Of a DNA stretch of 64,000 bases, positions 9,351-20,817 are shown piece after piece; within the stretch, counting starts at the first letter, position 1, and the number at the start of each line of letters is the position of its first letter. Source of the stretch: Tritrichomonas musculus (taxonomy: Eukaryota; Parabasalia; Tritrichomonadida; Tritrichomonadidae); the NCBI GenBank assembly GCA_039105265.1, contig JAPFFF010000018.1, positions 2,976,001 to 3,040,000 on the forward strand, written 5' to 3'. The position numbers and the translations under genes were made by a program. A model generated the notes under the pieces. That model did not search any database. It was not told the origin of the DNA and saw only the letters and a list, made by a program, of their open reading frames with translations.

Positions 9351-12300
9351 CATTTCGTCAATCACATTTCAAACATTTTTAATGATATGCATTTACGTTG
9401 TTATTACCAATATAATCATTATAATGTTAATCAAAATAACGATGTCAAAATTAATTCTTACAATCAATCAAATAAAGTTTTTAATAACCTTTTGATGAAT
9501 CGAAATGTTTCAAACTTTCTCTCGAATTGGTCACAGAATTTTTCAAATACGACCAATGTTTTCTGCAATGTTAATCATTCCGATAAATTTTGCATTCAGT
9601 CATTGTTTTCCTCCAATGCATCTGTTGAAAGCCATAGAGTTGATGTTGATAGTTTTTGTACAACATCTAAAGCCCAGGTTCAGAGTCACGCTGTTGATGT
9701 TAATAATCAAGCAATTGCATCAACAGCACTGTTCCAAAACCACTTAGTTGACGTTATTCAAAATACTTTAAGCACACAAGCTACAGTTCAGAGTCACGCT
9801 GTTGATGTCAGAAATCAGTTGATTTCTTCTACTGCTAGAGTTGAACATCATCATTTCGATGTTTCTGATAAAGTTATTAATTCAATTGTGGAAATACCGA
9901 AATTTGTTGTTGAAGTGAAGGATAAGGTAATACCTCTTTCTACTCTTGGTGAGGTACCTTCTCTCTCAACTGCTGTCGTTCAGCTCGCTAACAGAATTCT
10001 TGAGCTGACGAATAATCTTTCCACTCAGGTCCCAAATTCAAGTTCACATACGGAGACTTCTTATTCATCTTTTGTTAGTCATGATGAATTAGATTCTTTA
10101 TCAGGCTCTGATGGTAATTGTTCCGATAGTAATGGCGATGATCCAAGTAGTCCACATCGACGAAATGTTAGTCCAAACGATTCGTACTCACTTCAATGGT
10201 TAATAGATGAGTTAAAATCTATAAATTGTAAATCACAACTTAATGAATTAATTCTAAAGTTACAGGAAATACATTTTGATCTTAGTCCTTTCACAGAATT
10301 ACTTTCTATTGAGATGCCAATTATTTTAAAGATGTATGAGACTCATAGATGGCTTGGTGTTGGACAATTTTACTGTCCATATTGTGAAGACACATTTAAT
10401 TCATGTGCGGCTCTTCATACACATTGGAAATTAAACCATGGTAAAAGATTTATGCCAAATGAACAAGCAGCTCTTGAATATGTATATAATAGGAAACTTA
10501 GATGGAAGATTATTGATGAAGATCTTCCGGATGACATTCCTAAGTATAGAATTATTTATAAATGTCCTGATGCTAATTGTAATTATGTTGTCAACAATCC
10601 TAATTCTCTTGCCTATCATATTAAATTGAAACATCGTGATATTGATGATCTTAGAAGAGAGCTTGAGCTCCTTTGGGCTTCTATTATCTCTTATGCAAAA
10701 ACCGATAATAAGCTGCTCTCTGGTAAGGATTTATATAATACTAATGATGCATGCTTATGTTTGCGTTGCAATCACTTTATAGGTCAAGATAAATGCAAAG
10801 TTCAACAGCACTCGAAGTCTTCTCATCCTGCTTCAAATGTCGAGGGTAGTAGAAGATATGATAAGAATATTGTCTTAGTAGCCCAATGGTTCGTTCCTGA
10901 TTACGATGATGAAACCATTAAAGAAGCTGACGATGATATTGAAAAAGTTATAAATGCAGGTCACCTGCTTAAACAAAGCATTGAGAATGAGAGAAGAGAA
11001 CCATCTCATCCTGATGACTCTGATAATCCAGATCATTTAGCAGCCACAATTAGAAGAAGAGCTCAAGAAGATCGTATCAGACAAAGAAGAAGGAGGGGCG
11101 ATCTCATCGTTAATGAAAGTATGCCTGAAGATCGTCTTCATAGGAATCCTATTGATCCTGTTTATTCCGATGATTCTCCTTCTATTCCGAATTATTTAAA
11201 TGATTCCCACAGTATATCTAACAATGATCCTCCTGATGATCTTCATTCTTTCTTTGATAAAGCTTCCTCTTGGATTGACAAATGTGCTGATCAAGAGAAA
11301 AACATCATCCATCTACCAAAGATCTGGGGTGACAAACTTCTTAAAGTCAGAAAAAGGTTCTCTAACGTATTTCTTGGAAAAATTTCGATTCTCATTGATA
11401 ATTATGACAGAATTGTCAATAATAACAAAGATAATCTTGATGATAATGACCGCTCTCTCTTATGGGAAGGTGTCTTATCTAAGATTAATAATATTCTTCG
11501 TAAAGAAATCCGATGCGCCTTACACATTCCTGCGCTCACTAGGAAAGACAAAGTTGTTAATACTCGCTCCTTCGAGATGCCTATACAATTGAAAGCAGCT
11601 ACTAAATTCGTAGCAGGTATTGAATTAATCCACAATTTGATATCTAGTGATCTCGAAGACCAACCTACACATAACTTGATAGCTAATCTTAAAGACAAAA
11701 TGTTAGAGTTTCTATCCCGTGCTCCTGATGATTTTGTGCAATTCCTTTCGGGCAGGGATATTTATGCCATTGAAGCATTACTTAATGCTGATAACTTTGA
11801 GGATAAAATTCGTTTCCTCCATTCAAAACTTGAAGAACTTGAATTAAAATTCAACAAGAACTCTTCGGCAGCTTTCGCAAAGTTCATTCAAAAAGCTTAT
11901 AAGGAAGATTCTAAAAAAACCCTTGACTGGTTCATTCTCAAAAGAGATTCCCCAGAATGTGTTGCTCCAGTCGAGGACTTTGAGTTAGATTACGGTACGG
12001 CTTGGAAGAAAGTCGCGACTTTCGAGCCAGATGGTCAGTTTGATCTCTACAGAAAACTCAATGACGAAGATGTTACTTGTTTCGAGGAAATGCTTCTTGA
12101 TGAGAAAGCTATAAAAGCAGCCATTAACAGCAGATCCAATCTTTCTGCTGTTGGATGCGATGGTATTTGCAATGCGATATGGAAGATTGGCAATGATGTT
12201 ACTGTTAAATTGATCAAGCGAGCGTTGATGTCGATGCTTGCTAGTGGAAATTTCCCCTCTTTGCTTAAAACTTGTAAGACGGTTTTGATTACCAAGAAAG

Positions 12301-14479
12301 GAGACCCTGATGCTACTCGGTCTTGGAGACCTATCTCTATTACTCCCACCTTGTACAGAATAATTATGTGTCACATCTCACGTTCAATGCAACTCTTGAA
12401 TGATAGAAGGAAGTTTATCAATAGCCAACAAAAAGGTTTTATGAAGATTCCTTGTGGTGCTGCAGAACATGTTGTCATTGCTGGTGAGATGATTCATCAT
12501 GCTGCGCGTCACAGGAAGAACTTGTACATTATGACGATTGATTTTAAGGATGCATTCGGTTCTGTTCCACATGATCTTATTAAAAAGAATTTGCTTGACA
12601 TTGGCTTCTCTCAAAACTTTGTCAAGTGCGTGCTCTCTTCTTATAAAGATTCTTTCACTAGAATTATTTCAAACGGTTCAGTTAGTAATGAAATTGTTTT
12701 CAGTAAAGGAGTTAAACAGGGTTGCCCCCTTTATCCGACTTTATTCAATCTATGCATTGAACCACTTCTCATTAAGTTGAATAGCATGGCAGAAGACGAT
12801 GGTTACCACTAGTTTAATAGAAGCACAGCAGTACAAGCTTATGCTGATGACATTGTTTTATTTTCTGACACGGAGATTGGTATGAATAACTTGATACATA
12901 CAGTTGAAAATTTCTGTATCTATGCAGGAAACATGGTGATTAATGCGAAAAAAGGTTCATCTTTTGCTTTCATCATTGATAAAGGTACTAGAGGTACCAT
13001 TCAGAATCATTTCATGATTAACAATGAAGAGGTTGACAGCATATGCATCCAGGGTTCTACTCAATACCTCGGCCTTCCTCTCGCAGCTAAAGTTTCCCAA
13101 AGGAAAAAGCACATTTTTCAAAAACTTTTGTGTATGAAACAAGATGTAAGCAAGATTGCTAATAGTTCTCTGAAAACCGTTCAAACTATTGATGCAATTA
13201 AACGCTTTATTCTCCCAAGAGTCGACTATGAATTAATGATTAATGCAGCCCCTATTAACAAACTATTGGATGTTGATGCTCGCATTCGTAACCAAATATC
13301 CAAAAAGATTAAAGCTGCTGGTATTCCTGTCGATTGGTTCTGCACCTCAAAAATTGATGGAGGATTGAACTTGCAAAGTTTAGTCGAGAGACACAAAGCT
13401 TTGACTATCAGATTGTATGTGGGAATGCATGAATCTAAAGACACTATGTCAGGTATTTAATCCGAGCGTCAGACAATGACGAAATGCAGTATCGAGAAGC
13501 AGAAGCAGATTTAGATTCTCCTTTCCATAATGTTCCAACTAACGACACAGGTTCCATTAACGGCAACACCAAACGCGGTACTTCGAACCTTCTATCTAGC
13601 GCTGTTAAAGCCTTGCACGACCTGAAATTTAAACTCACGCAGAATGACAATGGCTTTGTACTTCAATCCATAATTGATGATGACAATCACCTAGAGGAAG
13701 ATGTTAACGATAACAAAATCATGAAATCTCTCATGTAAATTTCTCAAAGAAGACATAATATGTCTCTTTTACGCCATAAACTCAAAGGACACTAGTTCGA
13801 ATTGCTTACCAACTCTCCGATTAGCAGTTTCTTTACTTCTCCTAAGGCTGATGCCGCTGATTCAATTGTGAACTTTGCATTTAAAGCTAGACTTGGCTCT
13901 TTATTTACAGGAAGCATGAGAAGGAGAAGGACTTGTATTGAGGATAATGGAAAATGCAAGAAATGTGGTCAACTTGAAACAATCCATCATTTACTTAATG
14001 GATGCCAATACAGGAAGAATGAATTCACAATTAGGCATGATGCTGTTGCTGCAATCCTTAGAGATTATATTATTAACAACAAGCATTGCGTAGTACATTC
14101 AAATCAAGTCGTTGGCGGACGCGACGACGCTCGATTTGAAGGTGACAACACGAATCTCAAACCTGACTTGTGGCGGAGGAAGGATGATAAGTTGTACATT
14201 GTTGAAATCACCATTCCATATGGTATGTATACGGATGTCGATGGGAACCATACTTCCACATTGTTGCTTCGAAGACAACAGAAGATCAATAAATACAATA
14301 GCCTGGTAAATGATTGCAATAATCAGTTTAACTGTGATGATGACTCTTCTGTTATTATTCTCTCCTCACTTGGTGCATTACCTAAGGAGACGATTGATGA
14401 ACTGAAGAAATTAACTAACATGGAAGCTGACTGGAAGAAGATGAGTAAGAAAATGGTCATGTATCACTATTCAAAATAA
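9351..14479 (+). pseudogene. LINE ORF, zinc fingers + reverse transcriptase + endonuclease (few breaks)
   Basis: The reading frame runs through 12812. About 9620-9930 encodes four to five degenerate repeats of about 22 residues (QVQSHAVDVNNQAIASTA type). Zinc fingers: FYCPYCEDTF...HTHWKLNH (near 10370), YKCPDANCNY...YHIKLKH (near 10560), LCLRCNHFI...QQHSKSSH (near 10755). Reverse transcriptase: RSWRPISITPTLYRI, IMTIDFKDAFGSVPHDLIKK, FSKGVKQGCPLYPTLF, then AYADDIVLFSD (12837-12869) with the catalytic YADD. A TAG at 12810 cuts between the last two. A frame change near 13450 follows, then stops at 13736 and 13793. The C-terminus holds CKKCGQLETIHHLLNGC and KPDLWRRKDDKLYIVEITIP, the nuclease core. 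Confidence 0.85.
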
Positions 14480-14717
14480 TATATAATTTAGATAAAGCAT
14501 ATATTCTCATTTTTCACTATTTAAAATTTATTATAAGTGAAAATATTTGTATTCTTTATTTCATAAAAATTTGAATACTTTCGAAATTTTTTTCTTGATA
14601 TAAAGTTGGATTCAAAAGGAATCGAACAACTTTTGAAAAAAAATTTGTGATAAAAGTGGAAAACAAAATCTTTATTTCAATTTAAAATTTTTTATCGTTT
14701 TTTTAAATTTTTTAAAA

Positions 14718-14892
14718 ATGCAACAAATTCCTTTACCAAAAACAATTAAAAATTGCTTTTTTAGCAGGAGCGGGATGTACACAAAGACAGATTGTTTATA
14801 GAACTGAGACATCTTTAGGAACAGTCAACAAATATGTAAAAATAGATATGCCAAAGCAAACGATTATCCGAAAAATAAAAGTTTATCATTAA
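14718..14892 (+). pseudogene. Scrap of a mariner-type transposase N-terminus
   Basis: From the ATG at 14718, after one frame change near 14748, the DNA reads QQIPLPKTIK then IAFLAGAGCTQRQIVYRTET, followed by SLGTVNKYVK. That is the first helix-turn-helix of Tc1/mariner/IS630 transposases. It ends at a stop at 14890 with no catalytic domain downstream, so it is a truncated fossil. Confidence 0.5.
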
Positions 14893-16119
14893 ATAAAAAT
14901 AATATTTAATTAATATTATATTATTTATTTTTTAATATTTTTATATACACGTCACTTTTTCATTTTCAGAGGACCTCAGAAAACCCCCCACCAAACTCGA
15001 ACAAAATTGAATACTTTTCTATGAAAATTGAAAAAGTTTGTTCTAAGCTTTTTGAATCTAACTATATAATTTTTTCTCGATATTTGATATCGAGATCGAT
15101 TATCAAATTAATTATTTTGTAATCAAATTATAGATATGATTCATTTTAAATGCATTTTAATTTTCATGATTTCTCTTTAGGGCGTAGGTCCAATTTAATA
15201 TCCTGAATTCAATTAGATTTCTCAAATATTTTTAAAGTAAAAAAAGTTGTAAAATCAATTATATTTTTGAAGAATTAAAATGTCTATTTTTTATAGATTG
15301 ATGATATATTAAAAAAATATTTTTATGCATTATTTTTCCATTTTTATGCAAAATCATTTTTTGAAAAATTTCATTGGTTAAAAAAAAAATTTTTTTTGAT
15401 CGTTTAGGACAAATATCATCATTTTTGACCTAAACTTTTTCATAATTTGGAAGTTTTGAAAGATACATTCTATGAGTTTATTCAATGTTAAAAAGTTTAC
15501 AACTCTTTTGGGACGTACTCCTAGACCTCACCACTTTTGCTTAAGGGTTGAGTTTACTTTATTAAATAATCAAAATTAATGACATTTTTTTATATTTAGA
15601 TATACCTTTTAATATAAAATATAATTTAAAGATAATAATTCATTGATTCATTTTTCCAAGTAAAAAACATTAAGTTTCACAAATCTTAAAATATGGCCAA
15701 ATTATTATGCAATTTTAATTTTGATTAGATTCAAGTGCTATCATCACTCATTCTATTTAGTCTTTCATGTAGAAAATACTAACATTAATTTACTGAAAAG
15801 CATTTATTAGTATCACCACGTTACATTTTTCAAGCTTAAAATGGAATTATTAGTTTTGAAATTTTTAATATGTCCATTGATAATTTGTTAAAAAGTCAAA
15901 GCCTCCATTTTTCTATATATCCTATGGATTTTTTCGATATATTTTATTTTCTCTCAGTATTGGCTAATTTTTATTTCCACATTCTGGCAAAAATAATATT
16001 GCCGTATGACAAAGAACTTTCTAAAACATATCATTTATTAACTATTTCTTTTTTCTTTTTTTTTTATTATTAAGAATTTTGAAATTTTGCAAGTGAACTC
16101 TGTCCACTCAATTTTTGGA
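14893..16119. other. AT-rich non-coding stretch
   Basis: No credible ORF, RNA gene or inverted repeat beyond short T/A runs was seen. A 67-codon open frame at 15870-16073 is hydrophobic and T-rich with no family likeness. Confidence 0.5.
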
Positions 16120-16158
16120 AAAATTGAATACTTTTAGCTAAAAAAAGTATTCAATTTT
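16120..16158. repeat. Perfect 16-bp hairpin
   Basis: AAAATTGAATACTTTT (16120-16135) and its exact complement AAAAGTATTCAATTTT (16143-16158) are separated by 7 bases. Stretches similar to one arm (AATTGAATACTTTTCTATG) occur near 15008, so it may be the junction of two inverted repeats. Confidence 0.6.
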
Positions 16159-16231
16159 AAAAAGAGAATCCAGCTTCACCAATATAGATTTGATCTTTCT
16201 TTTTTATTAAATGTTTATTGTTTTGGAATTT

Positions 16232-17852
16232 TTAATAAACTAATAGAGAGATTTCTTTAATTTAAATAATAATTTTTTATATTTCAAAATAATTATATTT
16301 AATTTCATAGGTGGGCCACTTTTTTTTTGACTTTAAAAAAGTCCTTTTTTTCTTCGAATTTTAAGAATTATTCAGCAATTTCATAATATATATTTATATA
16401 ACACATATATGATAGGATGCAGTTGTTAAATTAAGTTTTGAACTAATATTCATCAACTTTTTTTTTAATACATGATATGAAATATCACAAGTTCAAATGA
16501 ATTAAAATACATATTTCTATTATTTTATGATATTATCTATGTCATATATCAAGAATGATCTGGAAACAATATAAAATAATTAATAGATTTCTCTAAAAAG
16601 TTAAAATAAAAGGTATTTTTAATTTTCAGAAGTATATAAAAAAATTGAATGTTTTCTTTTTTGATATTTAGTTTCTTCATCGCCCAGGCTTTTTATTGAT
16701 ATAGTTAGTTATAACATAACTTCAAAGATAAAGGTTAGTTGGGAAAACATATTCAAAAAGTTGAATTAGTTAACGGAATGATTCAATTTTGGAGCCACTT
16801 GGTAAGAAATTATAAACGGTCAAACAATAAATTTGGTATAAATAAAGGTAAAATAAAATTAGATATATGTCCTAGAATATTGGACCTTTATTAAAAAATC
16901 AAAAAAAATTAAAATCAGCTTTTTTTTATTCAATTTTCTCTCAATTTATAAAAATAGCTTTCAAATATTTTTTATATTTTTTCCTTTATTGAAATTTTAA
17001 GATTTTTAGAAAAAGCAATATCTTAATTTAAAATTAATTAATCTATATTAATATTATAATTTCATAATAGAATTATATATTAAAAATATATATAAATGAG
17101 ATATTTCATTTTAAATTTAAAAAGCAAAGATAATCAAAATAAAAATTATTTTATATTTATTTGAATTTTTAAAATTTCAAAAAAAAAAAAAAGATTTAAT
17201 AAAAATTATAAATATAGCAATTTAAATAGAAATAAACATAATATATTTTTATTATAATATTATAAACATAAATATAATAGTAAATAATATTTTAAATATT
17301 TTATAATAAATCATATACTAATAAATTTTCAAAATCATTATAATCGAATAATTGATTATTTCTAACTTTTTCAAAACAAATTTTTATAGCATGCTTCAAT
17401 TGTTATATTCAAAATTTTAGGTATAGAAAAAATCATTTATTTCTTTTTATATTTTGTCTTTGATTATAATCAACAAGATATAACTTTAAACAAAATTAAA
17501 TTAAACAATTAATTTAAAATTAAAATAGATATTTTTATTCTTAATAAATGAAATTTTCTTATATAAATTGAATGATCTTTTTAAATTCTTTTAATTTTGA
17601 GAAAATTATTTCAAATATTTTTGAAAGATTTTATCTATACTATTTGAATAGTTTACAAAAAAAATATGAAAATTTAAATTATTCATAAAAACTTTATCTT
17701 TAATATTTATGAACTATAATTAATATTTTATTTTATTATTATATGTAATCTATCTAATGGTGCAAAAGTTATAAAAATTCATTGGTGGCCCACCTATTTA
17801 ATTTCAAAGTTTATATGAATTTATAAAAAAAAGCTCTCTATTAGTTTATTAG
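16232..17852. mobile_element. 1.6-kb element with inverted ends, no ORF
   Basis: Left end 16232-16319 and right end 17784-17852 are inverted copies. They share AATAAACTAATAGAGAG at the outside and ATAGGTGGGCCAC at the inside, with a similar but gapped stretch between. Weaker likeness continues a few tens of bases outward (GATCTT...ATTAAA), so the true ends may lie further out. The interior is extremely AT-rich and has no credible ORF. Most likely a non-autonomous DNA transposon; superfamily not assignable. Confidence 0.55.
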
Positions 17853-17968
17853 AAATAAGATCTGTTTTTCATTTCATTAAATAATTTTTTCGGTTCTTTT
17901 TAATTAGAGGCTCGAGTCTCATTTGAAAAATCAAAATTTCACTCATTTTCAATTTGTATAAAATCATA

Positions 17969-18351
17969 TACCCTTCTCCCACATAATTTCGCACAAGGGT
18001 AATTTTATAAAAGGGTAATTTATATAGAAAAAAGTACGTTTATTTTTATAATATTACAAGAAAATGATTTATTTGGGGAAGTTCTTGAGATCGTGAAATA
18101 TAAACGAAATATGTTTATATATCCTTATTAAAGAATGATTGTACAAATTTTCATCGAAATTCGTTAACCTCGATTTTCGTGATATTTAATTATGTCTTCA
18201 TTCATTAAATTTCAATGCACAATCTCTTTACATTGAATTTAAAATCCAAATACTATTATACATTTATGCTAATTATAAACTAGGTTTAAAAAAAATTACC
18301 CTTTTATTCTTTTAAAATTACCCTTGTGCGAAATTATGTGGGAAAAGGGTA
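17969..18351. mobile_element. 383-bp MITE flanked by TA
   Basis: Inverted ends of about 55 bp: left TACCCTTCTCCCACATAATT, right read backwards TACCCTTTTCCCACATAATT, both continuing TCGCACAAGGGTAATTTTA. A TA dinucleotide flanks each end (17967-17968 and 18352-18353), the target duplication expected for Tc1/mariner relatives. No ORF inside. The arms differ at a handful of positions, so it is fairly young. Confidence 0.8.
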
Positions 18352-18353
18352 TA

Positions 18354-19058
18354 CTTAATAGTTTTTTACAAAATTGATATCTTTTATTGCATCACCATCT
18401 TATCTTTTATTTTTCACTGAAATTGTTTTTTAATTGTAAGAATATATACAATTCAATTGTTTTTTATGTATTCGATTTTTTGTGTACTCAACCCTTAATG
18501 AAAGAACATCATTCAAAAAATCATTGGTCATTTTAAAAATCGGTTATCGCCAATATAAAACAGTTTTTAGTCTACCATTTTGAAAAATTGAATAATTCGG
18601 GTTAAAACAAAAAAATAAAAATACAAAAAATCGTTACGCATAAAAATTAGAAATTATTTTATAGTTACCTTTATAAATCTATTATGATATTATATATCTT
18701 TCTCTTATTGAGATGGCCCGTCAATTTTTTGCTATTTAAGCTTTTAATTTTCAATATGAAAATGACGATAAGCTCTCAATTTTAATGTAAATATTTCAAT
18801 TAAATATTTGTTGATTACATCTTATAAAAAAAAAATAATATCATATGTGTTTAAATATTAACTTTAATATTATAAGCATTTTTTCCCAATTATCTTATGG
18901 TAAAGCATAAAAAATGGCCTTTTTTCATATAACGAACAAAACCGTTGAAGTTTCCGCGTTTCTAGAAGATTCATCAAATTAATAAAAATTTAATATTCAT
19001 TTTCAAATTGAAATGATTATATATTGACCAATTAAGTATTGAATATATTTTTACTTAA
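18354..19058. other. AT-rich intergenic stretch
   Basis: No gene or RNA recognised. It ends about 40 bases before the ATG of the BspA-like pseudogene. Confidence 0.5.
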
Positions 19059-20760
19059 ATGGATGAGAATAATAAAATAGTTAAAGAAGATAACATTATT
19101 TATTGCTTGAATGAAGATGATAAAACAGCCAATGTAATTGACAACGATAAAGCGTGCCATGAAATAATCATTCCGAGATCAATTGAATATGAAGAAGAAG
19201 AGTTCATTATAACAGCTATAAAAGAAAATTCTTTTAAAAATTCAAAAATTACATCCATTAATTTTCCAATTGATTCGGAGCTTAAAATAATTGCAAAAGA
19301 TGCATTTACAGATTCAGAACTTAAACAAATTTGGATTTCATCAAGCGTTGTAGAACTCGAAAAGAGATGTTTTTATCATGCACACAGATTAAGAAAAGTT
19401 ACAACCATGCGAAATAATCAATTTTAAAAAAATTATTCAAAAAACGAACGAATTATAATTGGTGAATCTGATAGAGAAAGTGACGAATTTGATGTGAAGT
19501 GAAAAACTTGAAATTCCATCCAACTTCAAAGAAATTTATCCATTTGCCTTTTCAAACGTATATTTGAATGAATTAACAATTCCATCAAATGTCACTCATA
19601 TAAGAAAAATTAACTCATAGAAAATGTTTTATAGAAAATAATATAAAATTTTCATTTGATTCAATTGTAGGGATAAGTTATTTAACAATTCCATCAAATG
19701 TTTCGTATATTTGAAGAAGGTTTTATTGGACATTGCTCACATATAAAATAAACTTTATACAATGGAAGGGAACGAAAATTTTAAATTTATTTATGACAAA
19801 TTTTTAGTTCCAAAAACATATATAACGAATAACACTTGTGATCTGCTTTACAGGGTTGTGTATCGATCTTCTCCGGTAGCGGTTATTTTCCAGGTAAAAT
19901 ATCGATATTACCGGCTCTAACCGCCGGTAACGGTATTTATCAATAAAAACCGAAGTATCGATACAAAAGTGGAAAATTTATATCGAATGTCAGGTTTTTT
20001 GTCGGTATTTTTTTATCAAAAAATGTATCGGATTCATTTAAATTTCATTGACAAATGGCCAAAATGATTAAAGAAATTTATAAGATTCTAATGAATATTG
20101 TTAATTCTCTTTAGTTACATATTTTACAACAAATAATCATAATCAATAGTTTCTAAAATAAACGTAAATTTAATCATCTTTATGTCAATTTCTATTTGTA
20201 GATAAATATAACATTCCAAAACTATTGAATTAACTATTAATATGAGAAAGCACATAAAATATAAAAATTTTATTGTTTTTAATGATAATAATTATATCGA
20301 AAATTTGGATTGTTTAATGAAAATGAATGTGACGAGATTTCTGAAGAATAAAGACAATAATATACTTTTTATAGGCTAACAATTATATTTAAAATTAAAT
20401 AATCAAATGTTTTAATATTTTTATACATTATTTATTAAAAAATTTATATATATTAAAATACCGTATCGATACTGATAAAAAGTATTGTAAAGTACTTTTT
20501 TAATAACCGATGATACTCTATAAATACCGAAGCACTTTTGTATCGATATTTACCGAATACCGATACTTCTTCGGTAACCGGCATTTAGTCGTATCGATAA
20601 ACAACGCTGCTGCTTTATTATTGTTAATGCACAAATTTTGAATCTGAAGTTAGTATACCAAATTTTATTACAAAAAAAAAAAAAAAAAAAAAAAAATGAA
20701 ATTTTGAATGATTTATTATTCCAAAGACATTTATGTCTATCCATAAAAAATCAATGGATA
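19059..20760 (+). pseudogene. Broken BspA-like leucine-rich repeat gene
   Basis: The intact start (19059-19427) encodes MDENNKIVKEDNIIYCLNED and then LRR_5-type repeats (FIITAIKENSFKNSKITSIN, LKQIWISSSVVELEKRCF). After the stop at 19425 more repeats are readable in other frames: LEIPSNFKEIYPFAFSNVY followed by LNELTIPSNVTHIRK, then ISYLTIPSNVSYI. Several frame changes and stops occur. A hAT MITE sits in the distal part (19851-20609), and faint likeness continues past it to about 20760, including a 25-base A-run near 20671. BspA-like proteins form a very large, mostly surface-associated family in trichomonads. Confidence 0.65.
19851..20609. mobile_element. hAT-type MITE with perfect 8-bp target duplication
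   Basis: The element begins CAGGGTTGTGTATCGATC; its end read backwards begins CAGCGTTGTTTATCGATA. It is flanked on both sides by CTGCTTTA (19843-19850 and 20610-20617). The CAGNGTTG terminus with 8-bp duplication is diagnostic of the hAT superfamily. The arms extend over 100 bp as diverged inverted copies rich in TATCGATA, CCGGTAAC and CGGTATTTAT motifs; the central 450 bp are AT-rich with no transposase, so the copy is non-autonomous. Confidence 0.88.
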
Positions 20761-20817
20761 TGCTATGGTTTTGGCGAGGTATAGTAATTACCTTTGTTCA
20801 TGCACAATTACATTATA

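Larger units (their letters stand above)
7582..14479 (+). mobile_element. LINE of the restriction-like-endonuclease group (R2/NeSL-like)
   Basis: A non-LTR retrotransposon of about 6.9 kb including a 533-bp insert (8797-9329). Order: an N-terminal region of no known domain, a repeat region, three C2H2-type zinc fingers, reverse transcriptase, a CCHC knuckle and a C-terminal PD-D/E-x-K endonuclease. This is the layout of early-branching LINEs that cut their target with a restriction-like nuclease instead of an APE nuclease. No Ulp1 protease domain of the NeSL type was recognised. Several stops and frame changes show this copy is inactive, but domain quality is high, so decay is recent. No poly-A tail or target duplication could be defined at the 3' end. 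Confidence 0.85.

Noticed and set aside
15549-18500. Large inverted repeat joining GGGTTGAGT near 15549 with ACTCAACCC near 18487
   Set aside because: Identity covers only about 13 bases and does not extend; probably chance.
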